The notes: generated by a model not told the origin, from the letters alone. 64,000 nucleotides of DNA from Klebsiella oxytoca (GCF_009707385.1 NZ_CP046115.1:4526001-4590000), one strand, 5' to 3'. Shown: positions 44,901-55,924, counted from the first letter of the stretch. A program made the numbers and translations.

Positions 44901-47774
44901 TTACTGGTATTCGCTCATTGGTACGCAGGAGCAGAACAGGTTACGGTCGCCGTACACATCGTCCAGACGCTTCACGGTCGGCCAGTATTTGTTGTTCAGA
45001 CCTGCCGGGAATACCGCCAGCTCGCGGGTGTACGGATGGTTCCACTCGCTTACCAGTTCACCCTGGGTGTGCGGAGCATTCACCAGCGGGTTATCTTCCA
45101 GCGGCCACTCACCGGCTTTCACGCGGTCGATCTCGGCACGAATCGCCAGCATCGCATCGATAAAGCGGTCCAGCTCAACTTTGCTTTCCGATTCAGTAGG
45201 TTCAACCATCAGCGTACCGGCTACCGGGAAGGACATGGTTGGGGCATGGAAGCCGAAATCAATCAGTCGCTTAGCAATATCCAGTTCGCTGATCCCGGTC
45301 TCTTCTTTCAGCGGACGAATATCCAGAATACATTCGTGCGCCACGCGACCGTCGCGGCCGGTATACAGCACCGGAAACGCGTCTTTCAGGCGGGTAGCGA
45401 TATAGTTGGCATTCAGAATCGCCATCTGGCTCGCCTGTTTCAGCCCTTCTGCGCCCATCATACGGATATACATCCAGCTGATCGGCAGAATGGAGGCGCT
45501 GCCGAACGGTGCGGCGGAAACCGCGCCCTGACGGGTCAGCATGCCTTCAATTTGCACCACGCTGTGGCCCGGAACAAACGGCGCCAGGTGTGATTTGACG
45601 CCGATAGGCCCCATACCCGGGCCGCCGCCGCCGTGCGGAATACAGAAGGTTTTATGCAGGTTGAGGTGCGATACGTCCGCGCCGATAAAGCCCGGAGAGG
45701 TAATACCGACCTGAGCGTTCATGTTCGCGCCGTCAAGGTAAACCTGGCCGCCAAACTGATGCACCACTTCACACACTTCGCGGATGGTTTCTTCATAAAC
45801 GCCGTGGGTGGACGGATAGGTGACCATGATGCAGGAGAGATTCGCCGCATGCTGCTCGGCTTTAGCCCGCAGGTCCGCAAGATCGATGTTGCCGTTTTTA
45901 TCACAGGCCACCACGACTACCTGCATCCCCGCCATCTGCGCGGAAGCCGGGTTGGTACCGTGCGCGGAGCTTGGGATCAGGCAGATATCGCGGTGTCCTT
46001 CGTTGCGGCTCTCATGAAAATGACGAATTGCCAGCAGGCCCGCGTATTCACCCTGCGCGCCGGAGTTCGGCTGCATGCAGACCGCATCATAGCCGGTCAG
46101 CTTAACCAGCCAGTCGGAGAGCTGAGCGATCATCTGATGATAGCCTTCAGCCTGCTCGACCGGGCAGAACGGGTGCAGTTCGGCAAACTCCGGCCAGGTG
46201 ATCGGGATCATCTCGGCGGCGGCATTCAGCTTCATGGTGCAGGAGCCCAGCGGGATCATCGCCTGGTTCAGCGCCAGATCCTTACGCTCAAGCGCATGCA
46301 TATAGCGCATCATCTCGGTTTCGCTGTGGTAGCGGTTGAACACCGGATGAGTGAGGATCGCATCGTCACGCAGCATGCTGGCAGGAATCGAACGGCTATC
46401 GAGAGCCACGTCTTTATCCAAGGTATCGATATCCAGACCATGATCGTCGCCCACTATCGCGCGGAACAGGTTTTGTACGTCTTCACGCGTCGTGGCTTCG
46501 TCGAGCGTGATCCCGACGGCATGATGAATATCGCTGCGCAGGTTGATGCACAGCGCTTCTGCCCGCGCCAGCACCGCCGCTTTATCAGCAACTTCCACGC
46601 ACAGGGTATCGAAATAGTGCGCATGACGGAGCTTAAGGCCTTTTTTCTGCAGACCATCGGCCAGAATATCGGTCAGGCGATGGATGCGGCTGGCGATACG
46701 CTTCAGGCCGACCGGACCGTGGAACACGGCGTACAGGCTGGCAATATTGGCCAGCAGAACCTGGGAGGTACAGATATTGGAGTTCGCTTTCTCGCGGCGA
46801 ATATGCTGCTCACGAGTCTGCATCGCCATGCGCAGCGCGGTATTACCCGCCGCATCTTTCGATACGCCGATGATACGGCCCGGCATGGAGCGTTTGAATT
46901 CATCTTTTGCAGCAAAAAACGCCGCGTGCGGGCCGCCGTAGCCCATGGGCACACCGAAGCGCTGGGCGGAGCCAAAAACAATGTCCGCGCCCTGCTTGCC
47001 AGGTGCGGTTAGCAGAACCAGCGCCATAAAATCGGCCGCGACGCTGACAACCACTTTACGCGCTTTCAGGTCAGCAATCAGTTTGCTGTAATCATGAACT
47101 TCGCCGGTAGTCCCTACCTGCTGCAGCAGCACGCCAAAGACATCCTGATGATCGAGGGCTTTTTCAGCCTCATCGACAATCACATCGAAACCAAAAGTTT
47201 CCGCGCGGGTACGTACCACGTCCAGAGTCTGCGGATGAACATCGGCGGCAACGAAGAAACGGATGGCATTTTTCAGTTTGCTTACGCGTTTGGCCATTGC
47301 CATCGCTTCCGCTGCGGCAGTGGCTTCGTCCAGCAGCGAGGCCGAGGCGATATCGAGACCGGTCAGGTCGAGGGTCACCTGCTGGAAGTTGAGCAGCGAT
47401 TCCAGACGGCCCTGAGAAACCTCCGGCTGATAAGGCGTATAGGCGGTATACCAGCCCGGATTTTCCAGCATATTGCGCTGAATCACCGGCGGCAGCTGCA
47501 CGGCGGTGTAGCCCATACCAATGTACGACTTGAAGCGCTTGTTACGACCGGCAATCGCCTTCAGCTCCGCCAGCGCGGCGAATTCCGTGGTTGCTTCGCC
47601 CACCTGCGGCGGCGTCGCCAGCTGAATATCCTGCGGCACAATCTGGCCAATCAGGTTGTTAAGCGAATCGGCGCCAACGGTTTTCAGCATCTCCTGCTGC
47701 TGTCGGGCATCCGGGCCGATGTGACGTTCAATAAAGGCGTCACGGTTTTCAAGCTGGCCTAAAGTCTGGGTCAT
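44901..47774 (-). CDS. gcvP: Glycine dehydrogenase (decarboxylating), P protein
   Basis: A 957-residue PLP enzyme, exactly the E. coli length, decarboxylating glycine and loading the aminomethyl group on GcvH lipoate. The PLP Lys lies in [17 protein letters not shown], and [14 protein letters not shown] opens the protein. The ATG at 47774 ([14 protein letters not shown]) is the true start; the frame stays open a further 38 codons across the REP-containing gap, but that stretch is not protein-like. Third gene of gcvTHP. Confidence 0.97.
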   Translation of the reverse strand: MTQTLGQLENRDAFIERHIGPDARQQQEMLKTVGADSLNNLIGQIVPQDIQLATPPQVGEATTEFAALAELKAIAGRNKRFKSYIGMGYTAVQLPPVIQRNMLENPGWYTAYTPYQPEVSQGRLESLLNFQQVTLDLTGLDIASASLLDEATAAAEAMAMAKRVSKLKNAIRFFVAADVHPQTLDVVRTRAETFGFDVIVDEAEKALDHQDVFGVLLQQVGTTGEVHDYSKLIADLKARKVVVSVAADFMALVLLTAPGKQGADIVFGSAQRFGVPMGYGGPHAAFFAAKDEFKRSMPGRIIGVSKDAAGNTALRMAMQTREQHIRREKANSNICTSQVLLANIASLYAVFHGPVGLKRIASRIHRLTDILADGLQKKGLKLRHAHYFDTLCVEVADKAAVLARAEALCINLRSDIHHAVGITLDEATTREDVQNLFRAIVGDDHGLDIDTLDKDVALDSRSIPASMLRDDAILTHPVFNRYHSETEMMRYMHALERKDLALNQAMIPLGSCTMKLNAAAEMIPITWPEFAELHPFCPVEQAEGYHQMIAQLSDWLVKLTGYDAVCMQPNSGAQGEYAGLLAIRHFHESRNEGHRDICLIPSSAHGTNPASAQMAGMQVVVVACDKNGNIDLADLRAKAEQHAANLSCIMVTYPSTHGVYEETIREVCEVVHQFGGQVYLDGANMNAQVGITSPGFIGADVSHLNLHKTFCIPHGGGGPGMGPIGVKSHLAPFVPGHSVVQIEGMLTRQGAVSAAPFGSASILPISWMYIRMMGAEGLKQASQMAILNANYIATRLKDAFPVLYTGRDGRVAHECILDIRPLKEETGISELDIAKRLIDFGFHAPTMSFPVAGTLMVEPTESESKVELDRFIDAMLAIRAEIDRVKAGEWPLEDNPLVNAPHTQGELVSEWNHPYTRELAVFPAGLNNKYWPTVKRLDDVYGDRNLFCSCVPMSEYQ

Positions 47775-47823
47775 GAGCGATGGTTCCTGAACGTGCGGTG
47801 AATCGTGATTATCTGACTGGTTT

Positions 47824-47901
47824 GCCCGGCGAGCGCTGACGCTTACCGGGCCAGAATATGCAAAATCATTCGCGTTGCAGGAAGCCAACGCACCTGCAAC
47901 G
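47824..47901. repeat. REP-like palindrome and second hairpin inside the gcv operon
   Basis: GCCCGGCGAGCGCTGACGCT and ACCGGGC (47824-47851) form a REP-type palindrome. CGTTGCAGG (47873-47881) and CCTGCAACG (47893-47901) form a second perfect 9-bp inverted repeat. Both lie in the 144-nt gcvH-gcvP gap and could set differential mRNA stability within the operon. Confidence 0.65.
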
Positions 47902-47918
47902 TAAAGAATGAAGCGTAT

Positions 47919-48308
47919 TTATTCGTCTTCTAACAGAGCTTCGTATGCGGTTGCATCCAGCAGCGCAGCAACCTGAGCTTCATCGCTGGCTTTGATTTTA
48001 AAGATCCAGCCATCGGTGTACGGATCGCTGTTAACCAGCTCCGGGGAGTCGCTCAGCTCTTCATTGACGGCAACGATTTCACCGCTGATAGGCGCATAAA
48101 TATCAGAAGCCGCTTTAACGGATTCGGCAACCGCGCAGTCGGCGCCCGCTTCAACGGCGGCACCCACTTCCGGCAGATCGACGAAAACCATATCGCCAAG
48201 CAGCTCCTGCGCGTGCTCGGTGATGCCGACGGTATAAGTGCCGTCCGCTTCTTTACGCAGCCATTCGTGTTCTTTGCTGTATTTCAGTTCTGCTGGTACG
48301 TTGCTCAT
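47919..48308 (-). CDS. gcvH: Glycine cleavage system H protein
   Basis: A 129-residue lipoyl carrier. It starts [20 protein letters not shown]; the lipoylated Lys is in [24 protein letters not shown] one codon upstream keeps the frame open, but the ATG at 48308 with GGAG upstream is the start. It shuttles the aminomethyl group between GcvP, GcvT and lipoamide dehydrogenase. Confidence 0.97.
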   Translation of the reverse strand: MSNVPAELKYSKEHEWLRKEADGTYTVGITEHAQELLGDMVFVDLPEVGAAVEAGADCAVAESVKAASDIYAPISGEIVAVNEELSDSPELVNSDPYTDGWIFKIKASDEAQVAALLDATAYEALLEDE

Positions 48309-48330
48309 CAATTCATCTCCAAAAGGAAAA

Positions 48331-49425
48331 TCACACTACGGCTTTGCCGTTGCGTACAAAAACAGGTTTAGTCACTTTTACCGGCATTTCGCGGTTGCGA
48401 ATCTGCACCACGGCGGTTTCGCCGATGCCTTCCGGTACCCGTGCTAATGCAATACTGTAGCCCAGCGTTGGGGAGAAGGTGCCGCTGGTGATAATGCCTT
48501 CTTTCTGGTTACCATCGGCATCGCTAAAGCGCACCGGCAGGCCGCCGCGCAGAACGCCTTTTTCGGTCATCACCAGCCCCACCAGCTGCTCGGTACCTTT
48601 TTCTCGCTGCACTTCCAGCGCTTCACGCCCGATAAAGTCACGGTCAGCTGGCTCCCAGGCAATGGTCCAGCCCATGTTCGCCGCCAGCGGGGAGACGCCT
48701 TCGTCCATCTCCTGGCCATACAGATTCATTCCCGCTTCCAGACGCAGAGTATCGCGCGCGCCAAGGCCGCACGGCTTCACGCCCGCCTCCAGCAGGCCGC
48801 GCCAGAAATCCACCGCCTGCTCGTTCGGCAGCGCAATTTCATAACCCGCTTCGCCGGTATAGCCGGTAGTCGCAATAAACAGGTCCCCCGCCTGCACGCC
48901 AAAGAACGGCTTCATTCCTTCCACGGCCTGGCGCTGCGCGTCGGTAAGCAGCGTCGCGGCTTTTTCTTTTGCCTTTGGCCCCTGAACGGCGATCAGGGAG
49001 AGATCGTCACGCACGGTCATTTCAAGGCCATAAGATTCGGATTGCTGAGTTATCCAGGCGAGGTCTTTTTCACGGGTGGCGGAGTTAACAACGAGGCGGA
49101 AATAGTCTTCAGAAAGGAAATAAACAATCAGGTCGTCAATAACGCCGCCGGAAGCGGTGAGCATGCCGCTATACAGGGCTTTGCCAGGAACGGTAAGCTT
49201 CGCTACGTCGTTGGCCAGCAAATAGCGCAAGAATTCGCGGATTCTGCTGCCGTGAAAATCGACGATGGTCATATGCGATACATCGAACATCCCGGCATCA
49301 CCGCGCACCGCATGATGCTCATCAATCTGGGATCCATAATGCAGCGGCATCATCCAGCCATGGAAATCCACCATGCGAGCGCCGCATAGCGTGTGTTGTT
49401 CGAACAACGGAGTCTGTTGAGCCAT
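48331..49425 (-). CDS. gcvT: Aminomethyltransferase, glycine cleavage T protein
   Basis: A 364-residue tetrahydrofolate-dependent enzyme releasing ammonia and 5,10-methylene-THF. Signatures are [39 protein letters not shown] and [20 protein letters not shown]. The ATG at 49425 ([10 protein letters not shown]) is chosen; 30 open upstream codons lie in the promoter leader. First gene of gcvTHP, 22 nt before gcvH. Confidence 0.97.
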   Translation of the reverse strand: MAQQTPLFEQHTLCGARMVDFHGWMMPLHYGSQIDEHHAVRGDAGMFDVSHMTIVDFHGSRIREFLRYLLANDVAKLTVPGKALYSGMLTASGGVIDDLIVYFLSEDYFRLVVNSATREKDLAWITQQSESYGLEMTVRDDLSLIAVQGPKAKEKAATLLTDAQRQAVEGMKPFFGVQAGDLFIATTGYTGEAGYEIALPNEQAVDFWRGLLEAGVKPCGLGARDTLRLEAGMNLYGQEMDEGVSPLAANMGWTIAWEPADRDFIGREALEVQREKGTEQLVGLVMTEKGVLRGGLPVRFSDADGNQKEGIITSGTFSPTLGYSIALARVPEGIGETAVVQIRNREMPVKVTKPVFVRNGKAVV

Positions 49426-49805
49426 CTTTTCCTCATCGAATAAAACGGAACCAGCCACTATTTTTGGCGTATTTGCGCCGCGAAACCCACCGCCAGCATC
49501 GCAAACGGACGCCAACGCAAACGTTCTCTTTGGCCTGAACTTACCACCGATATCCGCACTAAACCATAAGCCCGGCTAGGACATCACATTAGCTTATGAC
49601 TAAAATCCGCCGAAAAGCCTACAGAGTTTTTAACTACAATAAAGCGAGTTAACCCGCATAAACATTAATTAACCCCGAATGAAAGCAGAGCATGATGATA
49701 TTTTCTGCGAAAAGATGAGCCTAATTTCTATAACAAAAAAAAGGTGACATTAATAAAACTAATGCGAAAAAAGAGGTGAAATTAGATTATTTCAAATGAG
49801 AGGGG
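49426..49805 (-). promoter_or_regulatory. gcvTHP promoter/regulatory region
   Basis: About 380 bp, AT-rich in its distal half. In E. coli the equivalent region binds GcvA, Lrp and PurR. CTAAT, the core of GcvA sites, occurs at least twice in the distal half (aaaactaatgcg and gcctaatttc) and again as ATTAG on the other strand, matching that layout. I saw no glycine riboswitch fold. Confidence 0.6.
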
Positions 49806-49826
49806 AAACCCGGCGCGAAGGCCGGG
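49806..49826 (-). terminator. Rho-independent terminator of the pepP-ubiH-ubiI operon
   Basis: On the minus strand CCCGGC, loop CTTCGC, GCCGGG, then TTTCCCC, 20 nt after the ubiI stop. Confidence 0.8.
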
Positions 49827-49845
49827 AGGGAGAAGTGTGACGAAC

Positions 49846-51048
49846 TTAACGTAACCAGGCAGGGAGATCGTTTAACCCCATAGCCTGACGAATAAGCTGC
49901 GGCTTCACGCCGGGTAAAGTATCCGCCAGTTTAAGGCCGATATCGCGCAGCAGTTTCTTCGCGGGGTTGCTACCGGAGAACATTTCACGAAAACCCTGCA
50001 TTCCCGCCAGCATCAGCGCAGCGCTATGCTTGCGGCTGCGCTCATAGCGACGCAGATACAGATGCTGACCAATATCCTTACCCTGCGCATGCAGGCGCCT
50101 CAGCTCATCAATAAGCTCGGCGGCATCCATAAAACCAAGATTGACGCCCTGCCCCGCCAGCGGATGAATGGTGTGGGCGGCATCGCCAACCAGCGCCAGA
50201 CGGTGGGCGGCAAACTGACGCGCGTAACGGCCAGTTAGTGGGAATACCTGACGCTCGCTCTCCACAGCGCACAGCCCCAGGCGGTTATCGAAAGCAATAT
50301 TCAGTTCCCGGTTAAAAACGGAATTATCAGCCTGCCGCATCCGTTCCGCCGCCTCTGGAGGCAGAGACCAGACAATAGAGCAGAGGTGCGGGTCGCTCAA
50401 CGGCAGGAACGCCAGAATACCTTCACCGTGAAACGCCTGGCGCGCCACCGCTTCGTGCGGCTCTTCGGTGCGAATAGTGGCGACCAGCGCATGGTGGCGA
50501 TAATCCCAGTAAGTCAGCGGAATATCCGCTTTGTTGCGCAACCACGAATTAGCGCCATCGGCGCCAACCACCAATCTGGCGGTTAACATGCTGCCGTCCT
50601 GCAGGCTAAGAAAGGCCTCATTCTCGCCCCACGCGACCTGCTGCAGCTGCGCCGGGGCCAGTAGCGTGACGTCAGCACAGCTCTGCGCTTTTTGCCACAG
50701 CGCATGGTGCACCACGGCGTTTTCAATAATATGCCCAAGATGGCTCAGGCCCATGCTCTGGTCATCAAAGCTGATGCGGCCAAAACTGTCTTTGTCCCAC
50801 ACTTCCATACCGTGGTAGCAGCTGGCGCGCTGGGCGATAATATCCTGCCAGACGCCCAGTTTAGCCAGCAGCTTCTCGCTGGCGGCATTAATCGCCGACA
50901 CCCTCAGCGCCGGCGGCGCATCTGCGCTCAGCGGCTGGGGAGCGGCCTGTTCCAGCACCGCAACGCGCAACCCGCTGCCCTGTAAACCACAGGCAACCGC
51001 CAGCCCCACCATTCCACCGCCAACAATAGCGACATCAACACTTTGCAC
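49846..51048 (-). CDS. ubiI: 2-octaprenylphenol hydroxylase UbiI
   Basis: A 400-residue FAD monooxygenase for C5 hydroxylation in ubiquinone synthesis. FAD motifs are VDVAIVGGGMVGLAVACGLQ, the DG motif in LVVGADGANSWLRN, and LALVGDAAHTIHPLAGQGVN. It starts 10 nt after ubiH ends in the same operon. The distinction from UbiH and UbiF rests on operon position. Confidence 0.95.
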   Translation of the reverse strand: MQSVDVAIVGGGMVGLAVACGLQGSGLRVAVLEQAAPQPLSADAPPALRVSAINAASEKLLAKLGVWQDIIAQRASCYHGMEVWDKDSFGRISFDDQSMGLSHLGHIIENAVVHHALWQKAQSCADVTLLAPAQLQQVAWGENEAFLSLQDGSMLTARLVVGADGANSWLRNKADIPLTYWDYRHHALVATIRTEEPHEAVARQAFHGEGILAFLPLSDPHLCSIVWSLPPEAAERMRQADNSVFNRELNIAFDNRLGLCAVESERQVFPLTGRYARQFAAHRLALVGDAAHTIHPLAGQGVNLGFMDAAELIDELRRLHAQGKDIGQHLYLRRYERSRKHSAALMLAGMQGFREMFSGSNPAKKLLRDIGLKLADTLPGVKPQLIRQAMGLNDLPAWLR

Positions 51049-51058
51049 GTTTCACTCC

Positions 51059-52237
51059 TTAACGGGGGACCCAACCGAGGGTACGCTGCGCCAGCGCATC
51101 GCGCGCCGGGCTAAATAATTCCATCGCCATCAGCCCTGCGTTGCGCCCCACAACCAGCGGCGCCCAACGATTGGCGAATAGATGCACCAGCCCGTCGGTC
51201 ACGCTGACGGTGGCGGCTTTATCTTCGGCGCGCCGGGCCTGATAGCGGCTCAGAAGCGCATAGCTACCCGGATCCTCTCCTTCGGCATGCGCCTGGGCCA
51301 GCATTTCCGCCATGCTCATGACGTCACGCAGACCAAGATTAAACCCCTGCCCGGCAATAGGATGCAGCGTTTGCGCCGCGTTACCGACCAGCGCCAGCCG
51401 ATGCGTAACCGTACGGGTGGCTCGGGTTAGCGAGAGCGGATACGCGCTGCGCTTTCCGGCATGAGTAATCCGCCCCAGACGCCAGCCAAACGCCTGCTGC
51501 AGCTCATGGCAGAAACGTTCGTCGGACCAGCTCAGAACCTCCTCTTGCCGCGCCTGCGGATGACACCACACCAGCGAGCAGCGGCCCTGCGACATTGGCA
51601 ACATCGCCAGCGGACCGTGCGGGGTAAAGCGCTCAAATGCGCGCCCGTTATGCGGCAGATTAGTACTGACGTTGGCAATAACCGCCAGCTGTTCATAGGG
51701 CTGTTGCTGCCAGCTGATACCGCATTGAGCACCTAAAGTTGAGCGCGAACCGTCAGCGGCGACCAGCAATTTACCGCTGAGCGTCTCACCGTTGTCCAGA
51801 ACCAGGCTTACGCTCTCTTCGCTGCGGCTAACATTCTCCACTTTTGCCGGACAGTGTAGCGTCACGCCCGGCGCTTTGCGCAGCTGGGCAAACAAGCGCT
51901 GGCCGACATCGTGCAGTTCCACCACCTGCCCCAGCGCCGTCAGCCCGTAGTCCTGAGTTTCTAACGTCACAAACCCCGCATGACCGCGATCGCTGACGTG
52001 AACGCGCTGGATAGCCGTGGCGCAGTCGGCAATCTCTTGCCAGATATCGATGCGAGCCAGCTGCTGGCAGGTACCGGCAGCCAGAGCGATAGCGCGAGCG
52101 TCGAAGCCCGGATGCCGGGCGGATTCTGGCGCGGATGCTTCAATCAGGTGCACCGGCAGCTGACCGCCGGTTAAGCGAGATATCGCTAACGCCAGCGTTG
52201 CGCCGGTCATTCCACCGCCAACGATTAGCACGCTCAT
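51059..52237 (-). CDS. ubiH: 2-octaprenyl-6-methoxyphenol hydroxylase UbiH
   Basis: A 392-residue paralogue of UbiI acting at C1 of the ubiquinone ring. It has MSVLIVGGGMTGATLALAIS, LLVAADGSRSTLGAQCG and LALVGNAAQTLHPIAGQGFN, where the usual GDAAH is GNAAQ as in other UbiH proteins. The start overlaps the pepP stop by 4 nt, indicating translational coupling. Confidence 0.95.
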   Translation of the reverse strand: MSVLIVGGGMTGATLALAISRLTGGQLPVHLIEASAPESARHPGFDARAIALAAGTCQQLARIDIWQEIADCATAIQRVHVSDRGHAGFVTLETQDYGLTALGQVVELHDVGQRLFAQLRKAPGVTLHCPAKVENVSRSEESVSLVLDNGETLSGKLLVAADGSRSTLGAQCGISWQQQPYEQLAVIANVSTNLPHNGRAFERFTPHGPLAMLPMSQGRCSLVWCHPQARQEEVLSWSDERFCHELQQAFGWRLGRITHAGKRSAYPLSLTRATRTVTHRLALVGNAAQTLHPIAGQGFNLGLRDVMSMAEMLAQAHAEGEDPGSYALLSRYQARRAEDKAATVSVTDGLVHLFANRWAPLVVGRNAGLMAMELFSPARDALAQRTLGWVPR

Positions 52238-53550
52238 AGCTGCCGCGCCGCCGCCATCAGCGCCTCAATATCATCCGCCTTTTTCACAACCCCGGCGGTG
52301 AGGTTCTCGTTGCCGTCTTCAGTTATGACGATGTCATCTTCAATACGAATCCCGATGCCGCGATACTGGGCCGGAACGTCGGCATCCGTCGCAATATAGA
52401 GCCCAGGTTCAACGGTCAGCACCATTCCCGGCTCAAGAATACGCGAGCGGTCAACGTCATAGCTGCCGACATCATGAACGTCGAGTCCCAGCCAGTGGCT
52501 CAGGCCATGCATAAAGAAAGGACGATGGGCGTTATTAGCAATCAGTTCATCAATTTCGCCTTGCAGAATCCCCAGGCGCACCAGGCCGGTAATCATAATC
52601 CGCACCACCTGCTGGTTAACCTCATTGATTGAGGTACCGGGGCGATAGAGCTTCAGCGAGGTTTCCAGAGATTCGAGGACGATATCGTAAATCTCGCGCT
52701 GCGCCGGGCTAAACTTGCCGTTAACCGGGAAGGTTCGGGTAATATCCCCCGCATAGCCTTGATATTCGCAGCCTGCGTCAATCAGCACCAGATCGCCGTC
52801 GCGCAGTACACATTCGTTTTCGGTGTAGTGCAGGATGCAGCCATTTTCGCCACCGCCGACAATCGTGTTATATGAAGGGAAGCGCGCGCCGTGACGGTTG
52901 AATTCATGCAGGATTTCACCTTCCAGATGATATTCGAACATCCCCGGACGGCATTTTTCCATGGCGCGGGTATGGGCCAGCGCGGAAATCTCCCCGGCGC
53001 GGCGCATGACCTCCAGCTCTTCAGGGGACTTAAACAGGCGCATTTCATGCACCATTGGCCGCCAGTCGATCACCGAGTTCGGCGCCTGCAAATTCTGACG
53101 CACGCCTTTGCGCAGCTTTTCCAGCGCGTTAAATACGATCTCGTCCGCGTAGGCATATTCGCCCTGCGCAAAGTAGATAGCATCAAGGCCGTTGAGTAGC
53201 TGGAACAACTGCTGATTGATTTCACTAAAGGCCAGAGCGCGATCGACGCCCAGCTTAGCGGGGGCGGCATCCTGCCCAAGACGACGACCAAACCAGATTT
53301 CAGCGGTCAGATCGCGCACGCGATTAAACAGCACGCTGTGATTATGCGTCTCATCGCTTTTAATCAATACCAGCAGCGCCTCCGGCTCATTAAAGCCGGT
53401 GAAATACCAAAAATCGCTGCTCTGGCGGTAGGGATATTCCGAATCTGCGCTACGCACCGCTTCCGGCGCGGCGAAAATTAGCGCTGCGCTGCCCGGCTGC
53501 ATCTGCGCCAGTAGTGCCTGGCGACGAGAGAGAAATTCCTGCTGAGTCAT
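52234..53550 (-). CDS. pepP: Xaa-Pro aminopeptidase P
   Basis: A 438-residue M24B metallopeptidase removing N-terminal residues before Pro. An N-terminal creatinase-like domain is followed by the pita-bread domain with metal ligands in LVLIDAGCEYQGYAGDITRT (two Asp), FMHGLSHWLGLDVHD (His), TVEPGLYI and GIRIEDDIVI (Glu). It lies between ygfB and ubiH in the conserved operon. Confidence 0.96.
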   Translation of the reverse strand: MTQQEFLSRRQALLAQMQPGSAALIFAAPEAVRSADSEYPYRQSSDFWYFTGFNEPEALLVLIKSDETHNHSVLFNRVRDLTAEIWFGRRLGQDAAPAKLGVDRALAFSEINQQLFQLLNGLDAIYFAQGEYAYADEIVFNALEKLRKGVRQNLQAPNSVIDWRPMVHEMRLFKSPEELEVMRRAGEISALAHTRAMEKCRPGMFEYHLEGEILHEFNRHGARFPSYNTIVGGGENGCILHYTENECVLRDGDLVLIDAGCEYQGYAGDITRTFPVNGKFSPAQREIYDIVLESLETSLKLYRPGTSINEVNQQVVRIMITGLVRLGILQGEIDELIANNAHRPFFMHGLSHWLGLDVHDVGSYDVDRSRILEPGMVLTVEPGLYIATDADVPAQYRGIGIRIEDDIVITEDGNENLTAGVVKKADDIEALMAAARQL

Positions 53551-53578
53551 GACGCCCCCTGAACGATTAAATCAATAA

Positions 53579-54157
53579 TTAGTGTAATGTCGGCTTTTGA
53601 ACTTCCGGCGCAGTGGGTTTCTGAAGCGAGAAGGTATCGTGGCACAGCAGCGCGGCGACGCGCACGTATTCGATAATCTCCTCCAGCGACATTTCGAGCT
53701 CTTCTTGATCCTCGTCTTCGTCGTAACCGAGCTGGGCAATGTTGCGCAGATCGTCAATAGCTTCGCCAGTTTCGTCTTTGACTTTATCCAGCTTGGGCTG
53801 CGTCACGCCCAGCCCAAGCAGAAAATGGTTTACCCAACCCGCCAGCGCATCGGCGCGATCGAACACGCTCACTTCATCGCCATCCGGCAAGTAGAGCTGG
53901 AATAAGAAGCCGTCATCCTCCAGCGAATCGCTGGTGGCCGAATGCATGTTACGCAGCGACTGCGCCAGCTCATGGCCAAATGCCAGGCCTTCGTTGGTCA
54001 GGTCGTGCACCAACGGCTGCCAGCTGCTGTCTTTATTGCCGCCGCACAGGATCCCGCTGATCAAACCGTGCATTTCGGCAGGGGTTAATCCCACCCCCTG
54101 TTGGTTCAGTAACTGGTCTACATCGTTGTAACCAGGCATTTCGTTCTGTATAGACAT
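53579..54157 (-). CDS. ygfB: YgfB, UPF0149 family protein
   Basis: A 192-residue acidic protein nearly colinear with E. coli Ygf[81 protein letters not shown]. Cys-based metal binding of the SecA-tail type is not obvious. It opens the ygfB-pepP-ubiH-ubiI operon and is divergent from zapA. The ATG at 54157 matches the family; one 2 codons upstream is possible. Function not well defined. Confidence 0.92.
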   Translation of the reverse strand: MSIQNEMPGYNDVDQLLNQQGVGLTPAEMHGLISGILCGGNKDSSWQPLVHDLTNEGLAFGHELAQSLRNMHSATSDSLEDDGFLFQLYLPDGDEVSVFDRADALAGWVNHFLLGLGVTQPKLDKVKDETGEAIDDLRNIAQLGYDEDEDQEELEMSLEEIIEYVRVAALLCHDTFSLQKPTAPEVQKPTLH

Positions 54158-54241
54158 GCGCATTCGTCATCGTTGGGAGGAATATTCATGATATGCTACC
54201 ACTTTGGACCCTGGTGAACCAGAATAGGGCTTGTATCTTAG

Positions 54242-54652
<411 letters not shown>

Positions 54653-54693
54653 CACTTTGCATTTAACTGTGTTAGAGTAATCGCAAGAACAAA

Positions 54694-54877
54694 ATTTCTC
54701 TGAGATGTTTGCAAGCGGGCCAGTCCCCTGAGCCGATATTTCATACCACAAGAATGTGGCGATCCACGGTTGGTGAGCATGCTCGGTCCGTCCGAGAAGC
54801 CTTAAAACTGTGACGACACATTCACCTTGAACCAAGGGTTCAAGGGTTACAGCCTGCGGCGGCATCTCGGAGATTCC
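54694..54877 (+). ncRNA. ssrS: 6S RNA
   Basis: A 184-nt RNA matching E. coli 6S almost throughout: ATTTCTCTGAGATGTTTGCA at the 5' end, CATACCACAAGAATGTGGCG, GGTTGGTGAGCATGCTCGGT, GAACCAAGGGTTCAAGGG, and CTCGGAGATTCC at the 3' end pairing with the 5' end. It mimics an open promoter and sequesters sigma70 RNA polymerase in stationary phase. It is processed from a transcript shared with fau. Confidence 0.98.
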
Positions 54878-54989
54878 CTTCCTTCTGGTTTCAACTTCGC
54901 TCCATACCCCATAAGTTAATTTTCGCCTTTTGCTGTCGTGTATTAGACTACGCCTGTTTGTATCGTTTGCTCACCAATGAGACTCAGGT

Positions 54990-55586
54990 ATGGCTGTAAT
55001 GTCAGATACCCCATTTACCAGACAGCAAATTCGCCAGCAGATCCGCCAGCGCCGACGCGCGTTAACGCCCGAACAGCAAACGCAGTTTGCCCTCCAGGCG
55101 GCAGGCAGAATGATGGCGTACCCGCCGGTTCTGCTCGCCCATACGGTCGCGGCTTTTCTTTCATTTGATGGAGAACTGGATACGCAACCGCTGATTGACC
55201 AGCTCTGGCGGGCAGGCAAACGGGTTTATCTTCCGGTTCTTCACCCTTTCAGCCCGGGCAATCTGCTGTTTCTACATTATCATCCGGGCAGTGACCTGGT
55301 GGTGAATCGTCTGAAAATCCGCGAACCAAAACTGGATGTCCGCGATGTTCTCCCACTTAGCCAACTGGATGTACTGATTACGCCGCTGGTGGCGTTTGAT
55401 ACTGCCGGGCGACGACTAGGCATGGGCGGCGGATTTTATGACAGGACGCTGCAAAACTGGCAGCAGTATCGCCTGCAGCCGGTCGGCTACGCTCATGATT
55501 GTCAGCAGGTCGATGCGTTACCGGCAGAACAATGGGATATCCCGCTGCCCGCAATCATCACGCCGGAAAAAACCTGGGTCTGGTAG
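54990..55586 (+). CDS. fau: 5-formyltetrahydrofolate cyclo-ligase
   Basis: A 198-residue enzyme converting 5-formyl-THF to 5,10-methenyl-THF. It has IRQRRRALTPEQQTQFALQA, FLSFDGELDTQPLIDQLW, and the phosphate-binding FDTAGRRLGMGGGFYDRTL. It follows 6S RNA, the conserved ssrS-fau arrangement. ATGs at 54990 and 54999 are both usable starts; E. coli annotation often uses a later Met. Confidence 0.93.
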   Translation: MAVMSDTPFTRQQIRQQIRQRRRALTPEQQTQFALQAAGRMMAYPPVLLAHTVAAFLSFDGELDTQPLIDQLWRAGKRVYLPVLHPFSPGNLLFLHYHPGSDLVVNRLKIREPKLDVRDVLPLSQLDVLITPLVAFDTAGRRLGMGGGFYDRTLQNWQQYRLQPVGYAHDCQQVDALPAEQWDIPLPAIITPEKTWVW

Positions 55587-55633
55587 AACGCCCGACCAAT
55601 TGACATTGCTGTTTTTTTCACCTAAATTCTCGA

Positions 55634-55780
55634 GTAAAGGGTGAGGGAGGCGAACCTCCCTCCTGCTTCCTCTCTGTTAATATGCTGGCCAGGCGATGAT
55701 TAACAGGATAAGCAGCATGATGAAGAGTATCATCATCGTCCCTTTCCTTTTTAAAGCCCCTGCTACGGTAGGGGCTTTCC
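55634..55780 (+). ncRNA. Sib-type antitoxin sRNA (sibC position)
   Basis: About 147 nt opening with GTAAAGGGTGAGGGAGG, similar to the 5' end of E. coli Sib RNAs, covering the antisense of the Ibs peptide gene and closing with a terminator hairpin AAAGCCCCT/AGGGGCTTT (55753-55761 with 55770-55778). E. coli SibC lies at the same place between fau and serA. The 5' end is estimated by similarity. Confidence 0.8.
55677..55736 (-). CDS. Ibs-type toxic membrane peptide, 19 residues
   Basis: ATG ATG start at 55736/55733 encoding MMILFIMLLILLIIAWPAY, one hydrophobic helix very like E. coli Ibs toxins (M-M-x-hydrophobic-AY end). It is fully antisense to the Sib-type RNA, which would block its translation. 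A GGAAAGGGA ribosome-binding site precedes the first ATG. Confidence 0.8.
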   Translation of the reverse strand: MMILFIMLLILLIIAWPAY

Positions 55781-55924
55781 CGTTTCAGCCCCGCGCTGAG
55801 CCCTTATCGTAAATCCCTTTCTTTCAGGCACAACGACATCAATCGGCTTTCATCACCGTTTGCGGCAAGCCTCGCAAAGCATTTGTATGTACTACAGGAA
55901 ATTTCAGCGAGGTTTTTTCAGGAG

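Noticed and set aside
45633..47012. Long plus-strand open frame (459 codons) antisense to gcvP
   Set aside because: Composition is typical of an antisense shadow, and gcvP on the other strand is conserved over its full length.
44901..47888. Longer GcvP of 995 residues from an upstream ATG
   Set aside because: The extra 38 codons cross a repeat-containing gap; the internal ATG gives exactly the family length.
49426..49845. Glycine riboswitch upstream of gcvT
   Set aside because: No tandem aptamer core visible; the region instead has CTAAT motifs like GcvA sites of enterobacteria.
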